Shown: one piece after another, positions 1 through 9,032 of the stretch
How positions within the stretch are numbered: position 1 is the first letter of the stretch
How the letters are laid out: every line of letters begins with the position of its first letter
From: Dokdonella_A sp049583635
GTDB taxonomy: Bacteria; Pseudomonadota; Gammaproteobacteria; Xanthomonadales; Rhodanobacteraceae
Direction of reading: 5' to 3'
DNA: 64,000 nt
Assembly (NCBI GenBank): GCA_049583635.1
Contig: JBAUWF010000090.1
Span: 1-64,000, forward strand
Notes under the pieces: model-generated
Told to the model about the DNA's origin: nothing
Database searches by the model: none
Seen by the model: the letters and a program-made list of their open reading frames with translations, nothing else
Translations under genes and position numbers: made by a program

Positions 1-1238
1 GGACTGGCGGCCGGTTCGGGTGCACCTGAATGAAGGCGTGCGTTGCGGCGCACACTCGCCGCAAGTGCATCGAGCAGACGTTCGACATCGGTCTCGCCAT
101 GCAACGCCGACAGCGCGATGCGCAGGCGCGCGTGGCCTTGCGGCACGGTCGGCGGGCGGATTGCGGAAACGAAGAAGCCGGCGCCCTCGAGCCGTGCCGA
201 CGCTGCGAGCACATCGCCGCTGTCACCGATCAGCAATGGCTGGATTGGCGTCTGCGACGGCAGCAGCGCAAGGCCGCGTTCCGCCGCGCCGGAGCGAAAA
301 TGCCGGATCAGCACAGCAAGATGATCGCGCCGCCAGGATTCATGCCGCGCGATCTCGATCGCGGCGCTTGCCGCTGCCGCGAGCGCTGGCGGCATCGCCG
401 TGGTATAGACGTGACTGCGCGCGAACTGCACGAGGCCGTCGATCAGCGTGGCGCTGCCCGCGACGAATGCGCCGGCAACGCCGAGCGCCTTGCCGAGCGT
501 TGCCATCAGCACCGGAACGTCGGTCTGGCCGAGTCCTGCTGCGGCGACGCTGCCAGCGCCGTCGGCGCCGAATACCCCGAGGCCGTGCGCATCATCGACA
601 TGCAGAGTCGCATCCTGTTCGCGACAGAGCCTGGCCAGTTCCGGCAACGGTGCAATATCGCCGTCCATGCTGAACACGCCGTCGGTCGAAAGCAGCGCGG
701 CGGATTGCGGTCGCGATTCAAGCTGGCGACGCGCGCTTGCGACGTCGGCATGGCGATAACGCTTCAACTCGCAACCGGCGAAGCGCGCGCCATCGAGCAG
801 ACTCGCGTGATTGAGCTTGTCCTGCACGCACAGCGTTCGCGCACCGCGCGGACCGGACTCGCCGGTCGCGGCCAGCGCGCCGATCACGCCGATGTTGGCC
901 ATGTAGCCGCTCGAAAAAACCAGTGCGCATTCGCGGTCGGTCCATTGCGCGAGCGCGTGTTCGAGCACGGCATGCGGTTCGCGGTGACCGCCGAGGAGAT
1001 GCGCCGCGGTGGCGCCGACACCCCAGTGACGCGCCGCGCCGACCAGCGCATCGCGCAAGGCCGGGTGCTGCGCAAGTCCGAGATAGTCGTTGCTCGCGAA
1101 CGACAGCAAGCGCCTGCCGTCGATCACGACGTACGCACCCTGCGCCGCCTCTACCGTGCGCAGGCGACGCAACAGCGCATGGTACGCGCGCTCGGCTTGT
1201 TGCAACGCAAGTCGATCTATTAGTGAGGGTCGGGGCAT
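1..1238 (-). CDS. bioF: 8-amino-7-oxononanoate synthase, 3' end beyond window
   Basis: PLP enzyme of the alpha-oxoamine synthase family. It condenses pimeloyl-ACP (or -CoA) with L-alanine to give 8-amino-7-oxononanoate, the first step of biotin ring assembly in the cytoplasm. The ATG at 1238 begins MPRPSLIDRLALQQ and is followed by the family's N-terminal SNDYLGLA motif. The cofactor-site stretch HVDDAHGLGVFG and the Schiff-base lysine in ATLGKALG (about residue 250) are present. The C-terminal RIALSALHGETDVERLLDAL block is also visible. The frame is still open at base 1, so the last residues lie outside the window. It is downstream of bioB on the same strand with a 61-bp gap, so the two are probably co-transcribed. 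Confidence 0.95.
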   Translation of the reverse strand, partial: MPRPSLIDRLALQQAERAYHALLRRLRTVEAAQGAYVVIDGRRLLSFASNDYLGLAQHPALRDALVGAARHWGVGATAAHLLGGHREPHAVLEHALAQWTDRECALVFSSGYMANIGVIGALAATGESGPRGARTLCVQDKLNHASLLDGARFAGCELKRYRHADVASARRQLESRPQSAALLSTDGVFSMDGDIAPLPELARLCREQDATLHVDDAHGLGVFGADGAGSVAAAGLGQTDVPVLMATLGKALGVAGAFVAGSATLIDGLVQFARSHVYTTAMPPALAAAASAAIEIARHESWRRDHLAVLIRHFRSGAAERGLALLPSQTPIQPLLIGDSGDVLAASARLEGAGFFVSAIRPPTVPQGHARLRIALSALHGETDVERLLDALAASVRRNARLHSGAPEPAAS

Positions 1239-1299
1239 GCGGCGGCTCGCGCAATGGTGGCCGTACGCGGCGGCGTTGCCGCGATCGGCGGCAGGCGCC

Positions 1300-2319
1300 T
1301 CACGCCGTCGCCGATACCGGTTCCGGTTCGGGTTCGCTGATGCTCGCCAGTCCTGTCCGGGCATCCGTGTCCAGCCCCATCGGCTCGATGCCGAGCCGCG
1401 CGAACAACTGCCGGTCGTGCTCGACATCGGGATTGCCGGTGGTCAGCAGTTTCTCGCCGTGGAAGATCGAGTTGGCGCCGGCGAAGAAGCACAGTGCCTG
1501 CAACTCGTCGCTCATCTCGGCGCGTCCGGCCGAGAGGCGCACCATCGATGCCGGCATCAGGATCCGCGCGACCGCGATCGTGCGCACGAATTCGAACGGA
1601 TCGAGCGGCTCGGTGTCGGCCAGCGGCGTGCCCTCGACGCGCACGAGACGGTTGATCGGCACGGACTGCGGGTGTTCGGGCAGATTGGCGAGCGCGTGCA
1701 ACAGGCCTGCGCGTTGCGCGCGCGTCTCGCCGAGGCCGACGATGCCACCGCAACAGGTTTTCAGGCCTGCATCGCGCACATGGCCGAGCGTATCGAGCCG
1801 ATCCTGGTATTCGCGCGTATGGATGATCTCGCCGTAGAACTCCGGCGCGCTGTCGAGATTGTGGTTGTAGTACTCGAGCCCGGCGTCGCGAAGCGCATCG
1901 GCCTGCGATCGGGTCAGCATGCCGAGCGTCGCGCAGGTTTCCATGCCGAGCGCCTTGACCGCCGCGACCATCGCCGCGATCTTCGAAATGTCGCGATCCT
2001 TGGGCGAGCGCCACGCTGCCCCCATGCAGAAGCGTGTAGCGCCGGCGGCGCTGGCCTGGCGCGCCTTGTCCAGCACCGCATCGACATCCATGAGTTTTTC
2101 CGCTGCGACGCCGGTCGCATAGCGCGCGGCCTGCGGACAATAGGCGCAGTCTTCCGGGCATCCGCCGGTCTTGATCGACAGCAGGGTGGAAACCTGCACG
2201 CGGTTGGGATCATGCTGGGCCCGGTGAACCGCGTGCGCACGAAACAGGAGGTCAGTGAATGGGAGATCGAACAAGGCGCGGACTTCCTCGCGCGTCCAGT
2301 CGTGGCGTGGGGCGGTCAT
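1300..2319 (-). CDS. bioB: Biotin synthase
   Basis: Radical-SAM enzyme that inserts sulfur into dethiobiotin to make biotin. The 339-residue length matches the family. The radical-SAM cysteine motif is CPEDCAYC, preceded by STLLSIKTGG, and is followed by typical BioB blocks such as RFCMGAAWRSPKDRD, EYYNHNLDSAPEFY and CCGGIVGLGE. The frame stays open far upstream, but family homology begins just after MTAPRHDWTREEV, so the ATG at 2319 is chosen. It leads the bioB-bioF operon and is divergent from the comF-type gene, with about 75 bp between the starts. The C-terminal tail has a short SEPEPEPVSATA repeat of no known role. Confidence 0.96.
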   Translation of the reverse strand: MTAPRHDWTREEVRALFDLPFTDLLFRAHAVHRAQHDPNRVQVSTLLSIKTGGCPEDCAYCPQAARYATGVAAEKLMDVDAVLDKARQASAAGATRFCMGAAWRSPKDRDISKIAAMVAAVKALGMETCATLGMLTRSQADALRDAGLEYYNHNLDSAPEFYGEIIHTREYQDRLDTLGHVRDAGLKTCCGGIVGLGETRAQRAGLLHALANLPEHPQSVPINRLVRVEGTPLADTEPLDPFEFVRTIAVARILMPASMVRLSAGRAEMSDELQALCFFAGANSIFHGEKLLTTGNPDVEHDRQLFARLGIEPMGLDTDARTGLASISEPEPEPVSATA

Positions 2320-2394
2320 GCGCGGATTCCCGGCTCGGCGGAGCGAAACGTGAGTCTGGGCAGGGCCACGGCGGCTGTCAACTTCGATGGACCG

Positions 2395-3123
2395 ATGATG
2401 GTTGACGGCGGTCCGGTTCACGGCATGGGCGCGCGCCTGTTGCGGATGCTGCTGCCGCCCCGCTGCCTGTTGTGCGCTGGCGCCGGCGCCGACGGCCGCG
2501 ATCTGTGCGCCGGCTGCACCGGTGATCTTGCGATCAATACGCCCTGCTGCCCCCGCTGCGCGCTGCCACTTGAAGCGCCGGCGCCGATCTGTGGCGAATG
2601 TCTGCGGCACGAACCGCCGTTTGCGGCGTGTTACGCGCCGTTCCGCTACGGCCATCCGCTGGATCTGCTCGAGGGGCGTTTCAAGTTCGGCGGCGATCTC
2701 GCCGCCGGTCGCGTACTCGGCGAGCTGTTCGCCGATCGCCTGCGGGCCGATCGCGTGAACCTGCCGCGCCTGCTGGTGCCGGTGCCGCTGCATGAGTCGC
2801 GCCTGCGCGATCGCGGCTACAACCAGGCGCTGGAACTGGCGCGGCCGCTCGCTCGCGCGTTCACATTGCCGTTGCGTCACGATGTCCTGCGGCGCATCCG
2901 GGCGACCCCGCCGCAGACCGGACTCGATGCGCCAACGCGCCGGCGCAATCTGCGCAGCGCCTTCGCAATCACCGAAGGCACGCGTCTACCCGATCACATC
3001 GCGATCATCGACGATGTCATGACCACCGGCGCGACGCTGCGCGCGTGCGCGCTCGCATTGCGACGGGCCGGCGTCGTGCACATCGATGCCTGGGCGCTGG
3101 CGCGCGCACCAGCGCCACGCTGA
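2395..3123 (+). CDS. comF: ComF/GntX-type phosphoribosyltransferase-like protein
   Basis: Double-zinc-ribbon plus type I phosphoribosyltransferase-fold protein of the ComF/GntX family. Family members are linked to DNA uptake in competent bacteria and to use of DNA as a nutrient, but their exact reaction is unsettled. Paired cysteines occur in the first 65 residues (PPRCLLC, CAGC, CCPRC, CGEC). The PRPP-binding signature IIDDVMTTGATL lies near the C terminus, and PVPLHESRLRDRGYNQ is the family's central motif. The start is uncertain: ATGs at 2395, 2398 and 2425 are all in frame and none has a strong ribosome site. The stop is 4 bp from the convergent ubiA stop. Confidence 0.88.
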   Translation: MMVDGGPVHGMGARLLRMLLPPRCLLCAGAGADGRDLCAGCTGDLAINTPCCPRCALPLEAPAPICGECLRHEPPFAACYAPFRYGHPLDLLEGRFKFGGDLAAGRVLGELFADRLRADRVNLPRLLVPVPLHESRLRDRGYNQALELARPLARAFTLPLRHDVLRRIRATPPQTGLDAPTRRRNLRSAFAITEGTRLPDHIAIIDDVMTTGATLRACALALRRAGVVHIDAWALARAPAPR

Positions 3124-3127
3124 TCGC

Positions 3128-4366
3128 TCAGCGGATCGCGAGCGCGAACAGCAACCCGAGCCACAACGCGAAACCGACCCAGTTGTTGTTGCGAAAGGCC
3201 GCGAAGCAATGATCGCGAGTGCGATCGCGCAGCAGCCCTTGCTGATACACCAGAAGGCCGCTGGCAACAGCGAGACCGACAAAGTAGGGCCAATGCAACT
3301 CGGCGCGCGTGCCGACCAGCAGCATCGCGATCGCAAAAGTCCCCATCAGCACGCCGATGGCGGCGCGATCGGCGTCGCCGAACAGGATCGCTGTGGACTT
3401 GGCGCCGGCCGCGATGTCCTCATCGCGATCGATCATTGCGTACTCGGTGTCGTAAATCGTCGAGAACAACACGTTGCCGAGAAACAGCAGCCAGCAGATC
3501 GGTGGAAGCTCATTGGTGACCGCAGCGAAAGCCATCGGTATGGCCCAGCCGAACGCCGCGCCAAGCACCACCTGGGCAAGATGGGTCACACGCTTGGTGA
3601 ACGGATAGACGACCGCGAGCGCGACGCCGACAACCGACAATTCCACGGTCAGGCGATTGGTCAGCAGCACGAGCATGAACGCGAGTGCAAGCAATCCGAC
3701 GAAAAGCAGCAGCGCCTCCTGCTTCGATACCCTGCCGGCCGCCAGCGGGCGCCCACGCGTGCGCTCGACTTTCGGATCGAGCCAGCCGCGGTCGGCGTAG
3801 TCGTTGATCACGCAACCGGCCGAACGCATGACCAGCACGCCGGCCGTGAAAATGAGCAGCAGCCCGATCGGCGGGAAGTCGCCAGCCGCGAGCCACAACG
3901 CCCACCAGGTCGGCCACAGCAACAACAACGCGCCGATCGGCCGATCGAGCCTGGCGAGCACGAGATATTGGCGCACGCGACCGCGATAGCGTGCCGGCAC
4001 TCGTGCGAGCAGCGCCTCGAACATGCGCCTCGATCGCGCCGAGGTATCGGCTGGATGCAATGCGGATCGGCCGGCAGGCGAAGCGGCATTCGGCAAGCGC
4101 TTGCGTGCGAAACTGGGTACCGGCGCGCTTGCGCTGCGGGTATTCGCCGCATCGGTGTTCGCCTTTGTAGTGCGACGAGCGCGTGGCGGCGGCGACTTGT
4201 CGCGCGCAGGCGCAGGCTTGGGCGCGGCTTTGGTTGCACGCGGTTTGGCCGTGTTGGCTTTTGCCGCCGGCCTGTTGATTTCGCGTACCCGCCTGGCAGG
4301 CTTTGCCGGGTCGGCTGCCGCCGGTTTCCTCGTACGCGAACGCTTGGGCGGTTCGGTTTCACTCAT
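3128..4366 (-). CDS. ubiA: 4-hydroxybenzoate polyprenyltransferase with basic N-terminal extension
   Basis: Integral membrane prenyltransferase that attaches the polyprenyl tail to 4-hydroxybenzoate in ubiquinone synthesis. The conserved core starts near MFEALLARVPARYRGRVRQYLVLARLDRPIG. It holds both Asp-rich motifs, NDYADRGWLDPKVERTRGR and DTEYAMIDRDEDIAAGAKST, plus several hydrophobic helices. From the ATG at 4366 the product is 412 residues, about 114 more than the usual length of roughly 290. The extra stretch is rich in Ala, Pro, Lys and Arg and resembles a histone H1-like tail. An internal ATG at 4024, preceded by a GAGG-like site, would give a normal 298-residue enzyme. Which start is used cannot be decided by eye. 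Confidence 0.92.
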   Translation of the reverse strand: MSETEPPKRSRTRKPAAADPAKPARRVREINRPAAKANTAKPRATKAAPKPAPARDKSPPPRARRTTKANTDAANTRSASAPVPSFARKRLPNAASPAGRSALHPADTSARSRRMFEALLARVPARYRGRVRQYLVLARLDRPIGALLLLWPTWWALWLAAGDFPPIGLLLIFTAGVLVMRSAGCVINDYADRGWLDPKVERTRGRPLAAGRVSKQEALLLFVGLLALAFMLVLLTNRLTVELSVVGVALAVVYPFTKRVTHLAQVVLGAAFGWAIPMAFAAVTNELPPICWLLFLGNVLFSTIYDTEYAMIDRDEDIAAGAKSTAILFGDADRAAIGVLMGTFAIAMLLVGTRAELHWPYFVGLAVASGLLVYQQGLLRDRTRDHCFAAFRNNNWVGFALWLGLLFALAIR

Positions 4367-4554
4367 GTCACCAGTGTACCGGCAGCGCCACCACGGCGCG
4401 CCGGACGGATCGCATGAAATCGGGTTCCCGATCCGAAGCAGAACCGCAACCCGTCGCATGCCCTGAAGTCGCATCGACGTTGCGCTATCCTCAGCGGTCA
4501 TTCGCATGAGACACACCGAGTCGGACAGCAAGAGTCAAACCGAGGGGATAGGGC

Positions 4555-6195
4555 ATGGAGAGGGGGTTTCCGTCGCGCTACTGGGCCTTGGCGGGCGCAG
4601 TAGTGGTTTTCGTGCTGACCGTGCCGCGATGGAACGCGGGCAACGGCTGGCGCTTTCTCGCGATTGCCAGCGCGCTGCTCGTTTTGGTCGGCATTTACGA
4701 TCTCGCGCAGCGCCGCAGTGCCGTGCTGCGCAACTACCCGGTGCTTGCGCACATCCGTTTCATGTTCCAGGCGATCCGGCCGATGCTGCGCCAGTACGTG
4801 GTGGAGTCGGATACCGAGGAAGTGCCGTTTTCGCACGTGCAGCGCGACATCGTCTACAAGCGCTCGCTCGACGCGCTGGACGACAATCCGTTCGGCACCG
4901 AGATCAATGTCTACTCCGAGCAGTACGAATGGATCAACCATTCAATCGCGCCGACGCTGATCGACAGTCACGATTTTCGCGTGCCGGTCGGTGGCGCGGC
5001 ATGCACGCAACCGTATTCGGCCAGCGTGTTCAACATCTCGGCGATGAGTTTCGGTTCGCTGTCGCCGAATGCGATACGCGCGCTCAACGAAGGCGCACGT
5101 CGCGGCGGCTTTTACCACGACACCGGCGAGGGATCGCTGTCGTCGTATCACCGCGAGAACGGTGGCGATGTGGTCTGGGAACTCGGCTCGGGCTATTTCG
5201 GCGCATGCGAGCACGCCGGGGTGTTCAGTCCGGATCGCTTCGTCGAGCGAGCGACGCTGGAACAGGTCAAGATGATCGAGATCAAGCTGTCGCAGGGCGC
5301 CAAACCCGGCCACGGCGGCATCCTGCCGGCCGCCAAGGTCAACCGCGAAATCGCCGAGACCCGTGGCGTGCCGATCGGCGAGGATTGCATTTCACCGTCG
5401 CGGCATTCGACGTTTTCCACGCCCGAAGGCCTGTTGCAATTCGTCGCGCGTCTGCGCGAACTCTCCGGCGGCAAGCCGGTCGGATTCAAGCTCGCGATGG
5501 GCCATCCGTGGGAATGGTTCGGCATCGCCAAGGCGATGCAGGAAACCGGGATCCTGCCGGATTTCATCGTCGTCGATGGCGGCGAAGGTGGAACCGGCGC
5601 GGCGCCGCTCGAGTTTTCCGATCATGTCGGCGCACCGCTGCGCGAAGCGCTGATGCTGGTGCACAACACGCTGGTCGGTCTGAATCTGCGCTCGCAGATT
5701 CGCATCGGTGCAAGCGGCAAGGTCATCACCGCGTTCGATATCGCGCGCACGCTCGCGCTTGGCGCCGACTGGTGCAATGCCGCGCGCGGATTCATGTTCG
5801 CGCTCGGCTGCATCCAGTCGCGCAGCTGCCATACCGATCACTGCCCGACCGGCATCACCACACAGAATCCCGAACGCTGGAAGTCGCTGAACGTGCTGGA
5901 CAAGGCCGAACGCGTGAGGTATTTCCACGAAAACACGCTCAAGGCGCTCAAGGAGCTGATCTGCGCGAGCGGCTTGAGCCATCCGAGCGAGCTCGGTCCG
6001 GAACACGTGATCCAGCGCGTCTCCTCGGTCGAGGTGCGCTCGCTGGCCGCGCTGTTTCAGTTCGTGCGCCCGGGCGCCCTGCTCGACAGCGTTCCCGATC
6101 ACGCCGTGTTCCAGCGCTTCTGGCCGCAGGCGCGCACCGACAGTTTTGCCCCGCCGCGCGATGTCGCGGAATTGCGCTGGACCAAGGTGAATTGA
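4555..6195 (+). CDS. FMN-binding glutamate synthase-like protein
   Basis: 546-residue stand-alone protein resembling the FMN/TIM-barrel synthase domain of glutamate synthase (GltB domain 2). It has two hydrophobic N-terminal segments (WALAGAVVVFVLTVP and FLAIASALLVLVGIY), so it is probably membrane-anchored. Visible family motifs are NISAMSFGSLSPNAI, the glycine-rich KPGHGGILPAAKV, FIVVDGGEGGTGAAP, and an Fe-S cysteine cluster spaced as C-x5-C-x4-C in CIQSRSCHTDHCPTG. It lacks the glutamine amidotransferase domain of true GOGAT, and the physiological substrate of these stand-alone proteins is not established. It is transcribed alone, divergent from ubiA. Confidence 0.88.
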   Translation: MERGFPSRYWALAGAVVVFVLTVPRWNAGNGWRFLAIASALLVLVGIYDLAQRRSAVLRNYPVLAHIRFMFQAIRPMLRQYVVESDTEEVPFSHVQRDIVYKRSLDALDDNPFGTEINVYSEQYEWINHSIAPTLIDSHDFRVPVGGAACTQPYSASVFNISAMSFGSLSPNAIRALNEGARRGGFYHDTGEGSLSSYHRENGGDVVWELGSGYFGACEHAGVFSPDRFVERATLEQVKMIEIKLSQGAKPGHGGILPAAKVNREIAETRGVPIGEDCISPSRHSTFSTPEGLLQFVARLRELSGGKPVGFKLAMGHPWEWFGIAKAMQETGILPDFIVVDGGEGGTGAAPLEFSDHVGAPLREALMLVHNTLVGLNLRSQIRIGASGKVITAFDIARTLALGADWCNAARGFMFALGCIQSRSCHTDHCPTGITTQNPERWKSLNVLDKAERVRYFHENTLKALKELICASGLSHPSELGPEHVIQRVSSVEVRSLAALFQFVRPGALLDSVPDHAVFQRFWPQARTDSFAPPRDVAELRWTKVN

Positions 6196-6319
6196 TCGAT
6201 CCGGTCGGCTGCGCGCAAGGCCCTCGAGATCGCGCGAGTCGGTACGCAACGAGCTTTCACGACGAGTGCGCGAAATCGCGAGCGGTTATCATCGGCCCGT
6301 CATTGTCCGGGGAGATTGC

Positions 6320-7813
6320 ATGAACCTGATCGCACGCATCACGCGCCACAAGACCATCGAGCAGTTGCAGGGCGAGACCGCCTCGCGCCGTGACTTTCGC
6401 CGTGTGCTCGGTATCTGGCAGCTCACCGCGATCGGCGTGGGCGCGATCATCGGCGTCGGCATCTTCGTGCTGGCAGGGCAGCAGGCCGCGGCCAACGCGG
6501 GCCCGGCGGTGGTCCTTAGTTTCCTCGTGGCTGGAATCGGCAGTGCCTGCGCGGCGCTGGCGTATGCCGAATTCTCCGGCATGATTCCGGTGACAGGGAG
6601 CGCGTACACCTACGGGTATGCGGTGCTCGGTGAGCTGCTGGCGTGGATCATCGGCTGGGATCTGTTGCTCGAATACGCGCTGATCGTCGCGGTGGTCGCG
6701 ATCGGCTGGTCCGGTTACGTGCAGGCGCTGATCGCGCAACTGACCGGCTTGCACCTGCCCTTGTGGGCGCAAAGTGCGTGGGATCCGCTCCATCCGGGCA
6801 ATGGCAAGGTGTTCAACGTGATCGCGGCGGCGATTTCGCTCGCAATCGCCTGGATGCTGACCGTCAAGACCGAATGGGGTGCGCGCGCCAATACGGTCAT
6901 CGTCACGATCAAGGTGATCGGCGTCGCGCTGGTGATCGGCGTCGGCGCGTTTTACGTCGATACCGCCAACTGGCATCCGTTCATTCCGCCCGCGACCAGC
7001 GGAGCCGACGGCGCAATGCATTTCGGCTGGGCCGGCGTGCTGGCCGCATCGAGCATCGTGTTTTTCGCCGTGTTCGGCTACGACACGCTGACCACGGCGG
7101 CGGAGGAATCGCGCCATCCGCAACGCGACCTGCCACGCGCGGTGCTGCTGTCGCTGGCCGTGTCGATGACCTTGTATCTCGCGGTGTCGCTGGTGTTGAC
7201 CGGCATGGTGCCGTATCCGCAACTCGCGAGCGATGCGCCGGTGGATGCGGCGTTCAAGGCACTCGGCCTCGACTGGGTGCGCGGCATCATCAACGTCGCC
7301 GCGATCGCGGGTATCACCAGCGTGATGTTTGCATTCATGCTCGGCGCGGCGCGCATCTGGTTCGCGATGTCGCGCGACGGGTTGTTGCCGCGATGGTTCG
7401 CGCGCGTACATCCGCGCTATGGCACGCCGTATCGCCCGACCATGGTGCTCGGTGTGTTCACCGCGATCGTCGCGGGCTTTCTGCCAATCGGCGAAGTCGC
7501 GGAGCTGGTGAACATCGGCACCTTGTCCGCATTTATCGTGATCTGCATTGCCGTGCTGATTTTGCGCGTACGCAGGCCCGAGATTCCACGCAGCTTCCGT
7601 ACCCCTGCCTTGTGGCTGTTCGCACCGCTCGGCGTCGTGTTCTCCTTGTTCCTGATCGTCGGCTGGCCGTGGTTCGAGAACGGTCGCCTGATGCTGCTCG
7701 GCGGCCTGCCGATGGTGACGATCTGGCGCTTCGTGATCTGGATGTCAATCGGGCTGGTGATCTATTTCGCGTACGGCATCCGCCGCAGCAAGCTTGCGAG
7801 CGCGCGCGCTTAG
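6320..7813 (+). CDS. APC-family amino acid permease
   Basis: 497-residue inner-membrane transporter of the amino acid-polyamine-organocation superfamily, cationic-amino-acid-transporter-like branch. The first helix carries the signature IGVGAIIGVGIFVLAG. Later segments include AYAEFSGMIPVTGSAYTYGY and FFAVFGYDTLTTAAEESRHP, both typical of the branch. About twelve or more hydrophobic helices can be read. The ATG at 6320 follows a GGGGAG ribosome site (6309-6314). Substrate specificity cannot be assigned from sequence; proton-coupled amino acid uptake is the usual role. Confidence 0.92.
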   Translation: MNLIARITRHKTIEQLQGETASRRDFRRVLGIWQLTAIGVGAIIGVGIFVLAGQQAAANAGPAVVLSFLVAGIGSACAALAYAEFSGMIPVTGSAYTYGYAVLGELLAWIIGWDLLLEYALIVAVVAIGWSGYVQALIAQLTGLHLPLWAQSAWDPLHPGNGKVFNVIAAAISLAIAWMLTVKTEWGARANTVIVTIKVIGVALVIGVGAFYVDTANWHPFIPPATSGADGAMHFGWAGVLAASSIVFFAVFGYDTLTTAAEESRHPQRDLPRAVLLSLAVSMTLYLAVSLVLTGMVPYPQLASDAPVDAAFKALGLDWVRGIINVAAIAGITSVMFAFMLGAARIWFAMSRDGLLPRWFARVHPRYGTPYRPTMVLGVFTAIVAGFLPIGEVAELVNIGTLSAFIVICIAVLILRVRRPEIPRSFRTPALWLFAPLGVVFSLFLIVGWPWFENGRLMLLGGLPMVTIWRFVIWMSIGLVIYFAYGIRRSKLASARA

Positions 7814-7861
7814 CGGGCGCCAAGACAACATGGTCCGCCCCGGCATTGGCACACGGCCCTT

Positions 7862-7892
7862 CCGGAGCGGCGATCGACGAACGCCGCTCCGG
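7862..7892. terminator. Strong hairpin between convergent genes
   Basis: CCGGAGCGGCG and CGCCGCTCCGG form a perfect 11-bp stem around a 9-base loop. It lies between the stop of the permease gene and the stop of the convergent secreted-protein gene. No T-tract follows, so it may act as a transcript-end hairpin for both genes rather than a classic intrinsic terminator. Confidence 0.6.
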
Positions 7893-7932
7893 TGATCATT
7901 ACGCGCGCACTTGCCGCTGACCGCTCTACTGC

Positions 7933-8820
7933 CTACTGCACACAAAGTGTTCGCGGATCGCAGATTCCATCGATATTGAGCAGGCGCTCGTAGAGCAGCG
8001 TGCCGCTGCCGCCCGGAATGTCTGCGCCGAGATCAGGGTCGGCGGCGTAATCAACCGTTATGTGATCGAGATCCGGGAACGAGAACGTGACCGTTCCCCA
8101 GGGGACCTGTGTCGCTTCGGCACCGAAATCGCCGGCGAAGCCACCGTCGGTTCGGTAGATCGCCGGCACCGTCACCTGCGTCGGATTGTCCGGATCGATC
8201 GTCGCGTTGCCCGAAATCCAGAATGGTCGGCCATTGACATCGTAGGTGAACCAGTCGAACACGAATTCCTTCGCGACGGTGCCGTCAGCGGCCGGCGGAA
8301 ACGCGGCGACCTGCACGATGATGCCTTCGCCACTGTGTGCCGGGTCGTACCAGTTCGAGGTCATGCGGCCGGTGATCGGCAGCGGCTCGTTTCCTCCGGC
8401 AGGCTGGACATCGAACGAGGTGATTGCATCGACGTAAGGCCCCGAATTGTCGGAGTCGTCCGGGACGATAATCACCTTGACGACATAGGATCCGGCTGCA
8501 AGCGGACCGACCGATGTCGCCAGGCAGCTCGTGGGCGCCGGTGGCGTCGCCGGATCATCGTGTCCTGCGAGATAGACGTTGACCGTTCTGCCCACAACCT
8601 GCGTCGACAGGCCGTCGGGCAAGAACGCAACTTTGCCAACCGAGAATGCGATGCTCTGGGTTGAATCCGGGGTCGGCGGATTCAGGTCGAGAAATACCGA
8701 AACCGAATCGATCCCGATATATCCCGGATCGCCGGATTGAGGGCAGGTGAAGGGATCGGCAAATACCTGCGGAGCAATGGCGCAGGCGATGAATAGAACC
8801 AACAATCTCAATGCAGTCAT
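7933..8820 (-). CDS. Secreted protein with NWYDPAHSGEG domain (copy A)
   Basis: 295 residues with a Sec signal peptide (MTALRLLVLFIACAIAPQVFA, likely cut after VFA). The N-terminal half is unfamiliar and starts with a cysteine-containing segment (FTCPQSGDPGYIGIDSV). The C-terminal 140 residues or so form a compact domain with SNWYDPAHSGEG, FVFDWFTYDVNG, FWISGN, VTVPAIY, DGGFAGDFGA and WGTVTFSFPD. The same domain ends the secreted protein at 21823-23055, with strong similarity at both protein and DNA level. Proteins with this motif are seen in Xanthomonadales secretomes; no biochemical role is known to me. Function is unassigned. Confidence 0.8.
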   Translation of the reverse strand: MTALRLLVLFIACAIAPQVFADPFTCPQSGDPGYIGIDSVSVFLDLNPPTPDSTQSIAFSVGKVAFLPDGLSTQVVGRTVNVYLAGHDDPATPPAPTSCLATSVGPLAAGSYVVKVIIVPDDSDNSGPYVDAITSFDVQPAGGNEPLPITGRMTSNWYDPAHSGEGIIVQVAAFPPAADGTVAKEFVFDWFTYDVNGRPFWISGNATIDPDNPTQVTVPAIYRTDGGFAGDFGAEATQVPWGTVTFSFPDLDHITVDYAADPDLGADIPGGSGTLLYERLLNIDGICDPRTLCVQ

Positions 8821-9032
8821 GGCATTTTTCCTTTGCCTGGTTTACGACCGAAAGAAGTGCGGATCAACTGCCGATTTCGCACCGTACACTTAGTGTTCCC
8901 GAAGCTACTCCCGAACATCAGAGCGTGCAATTTCTGGCGATCCCGCAGTGCACTGGCGTTCAGCAATCGCCGCAGCGTCCGTATGACGTTAAGCTCGCCG
9001 TACGCGAACCGGGAAACGGCACGAGAAACAGC

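Noticed and set aside
30..1223. Long plus-strand frame antisense to bioF
   Set aside because: Arg/Ala-rich shadow of a GC-rich coding strand; bioF motifs are clear on the minus strand.
1090..2394. N-terminal 435 codons of the long frame leading into comF
   Set aside because: This part is antisense to bioF and bioB and has shadow composition; the ComF homology starts only after 2395.
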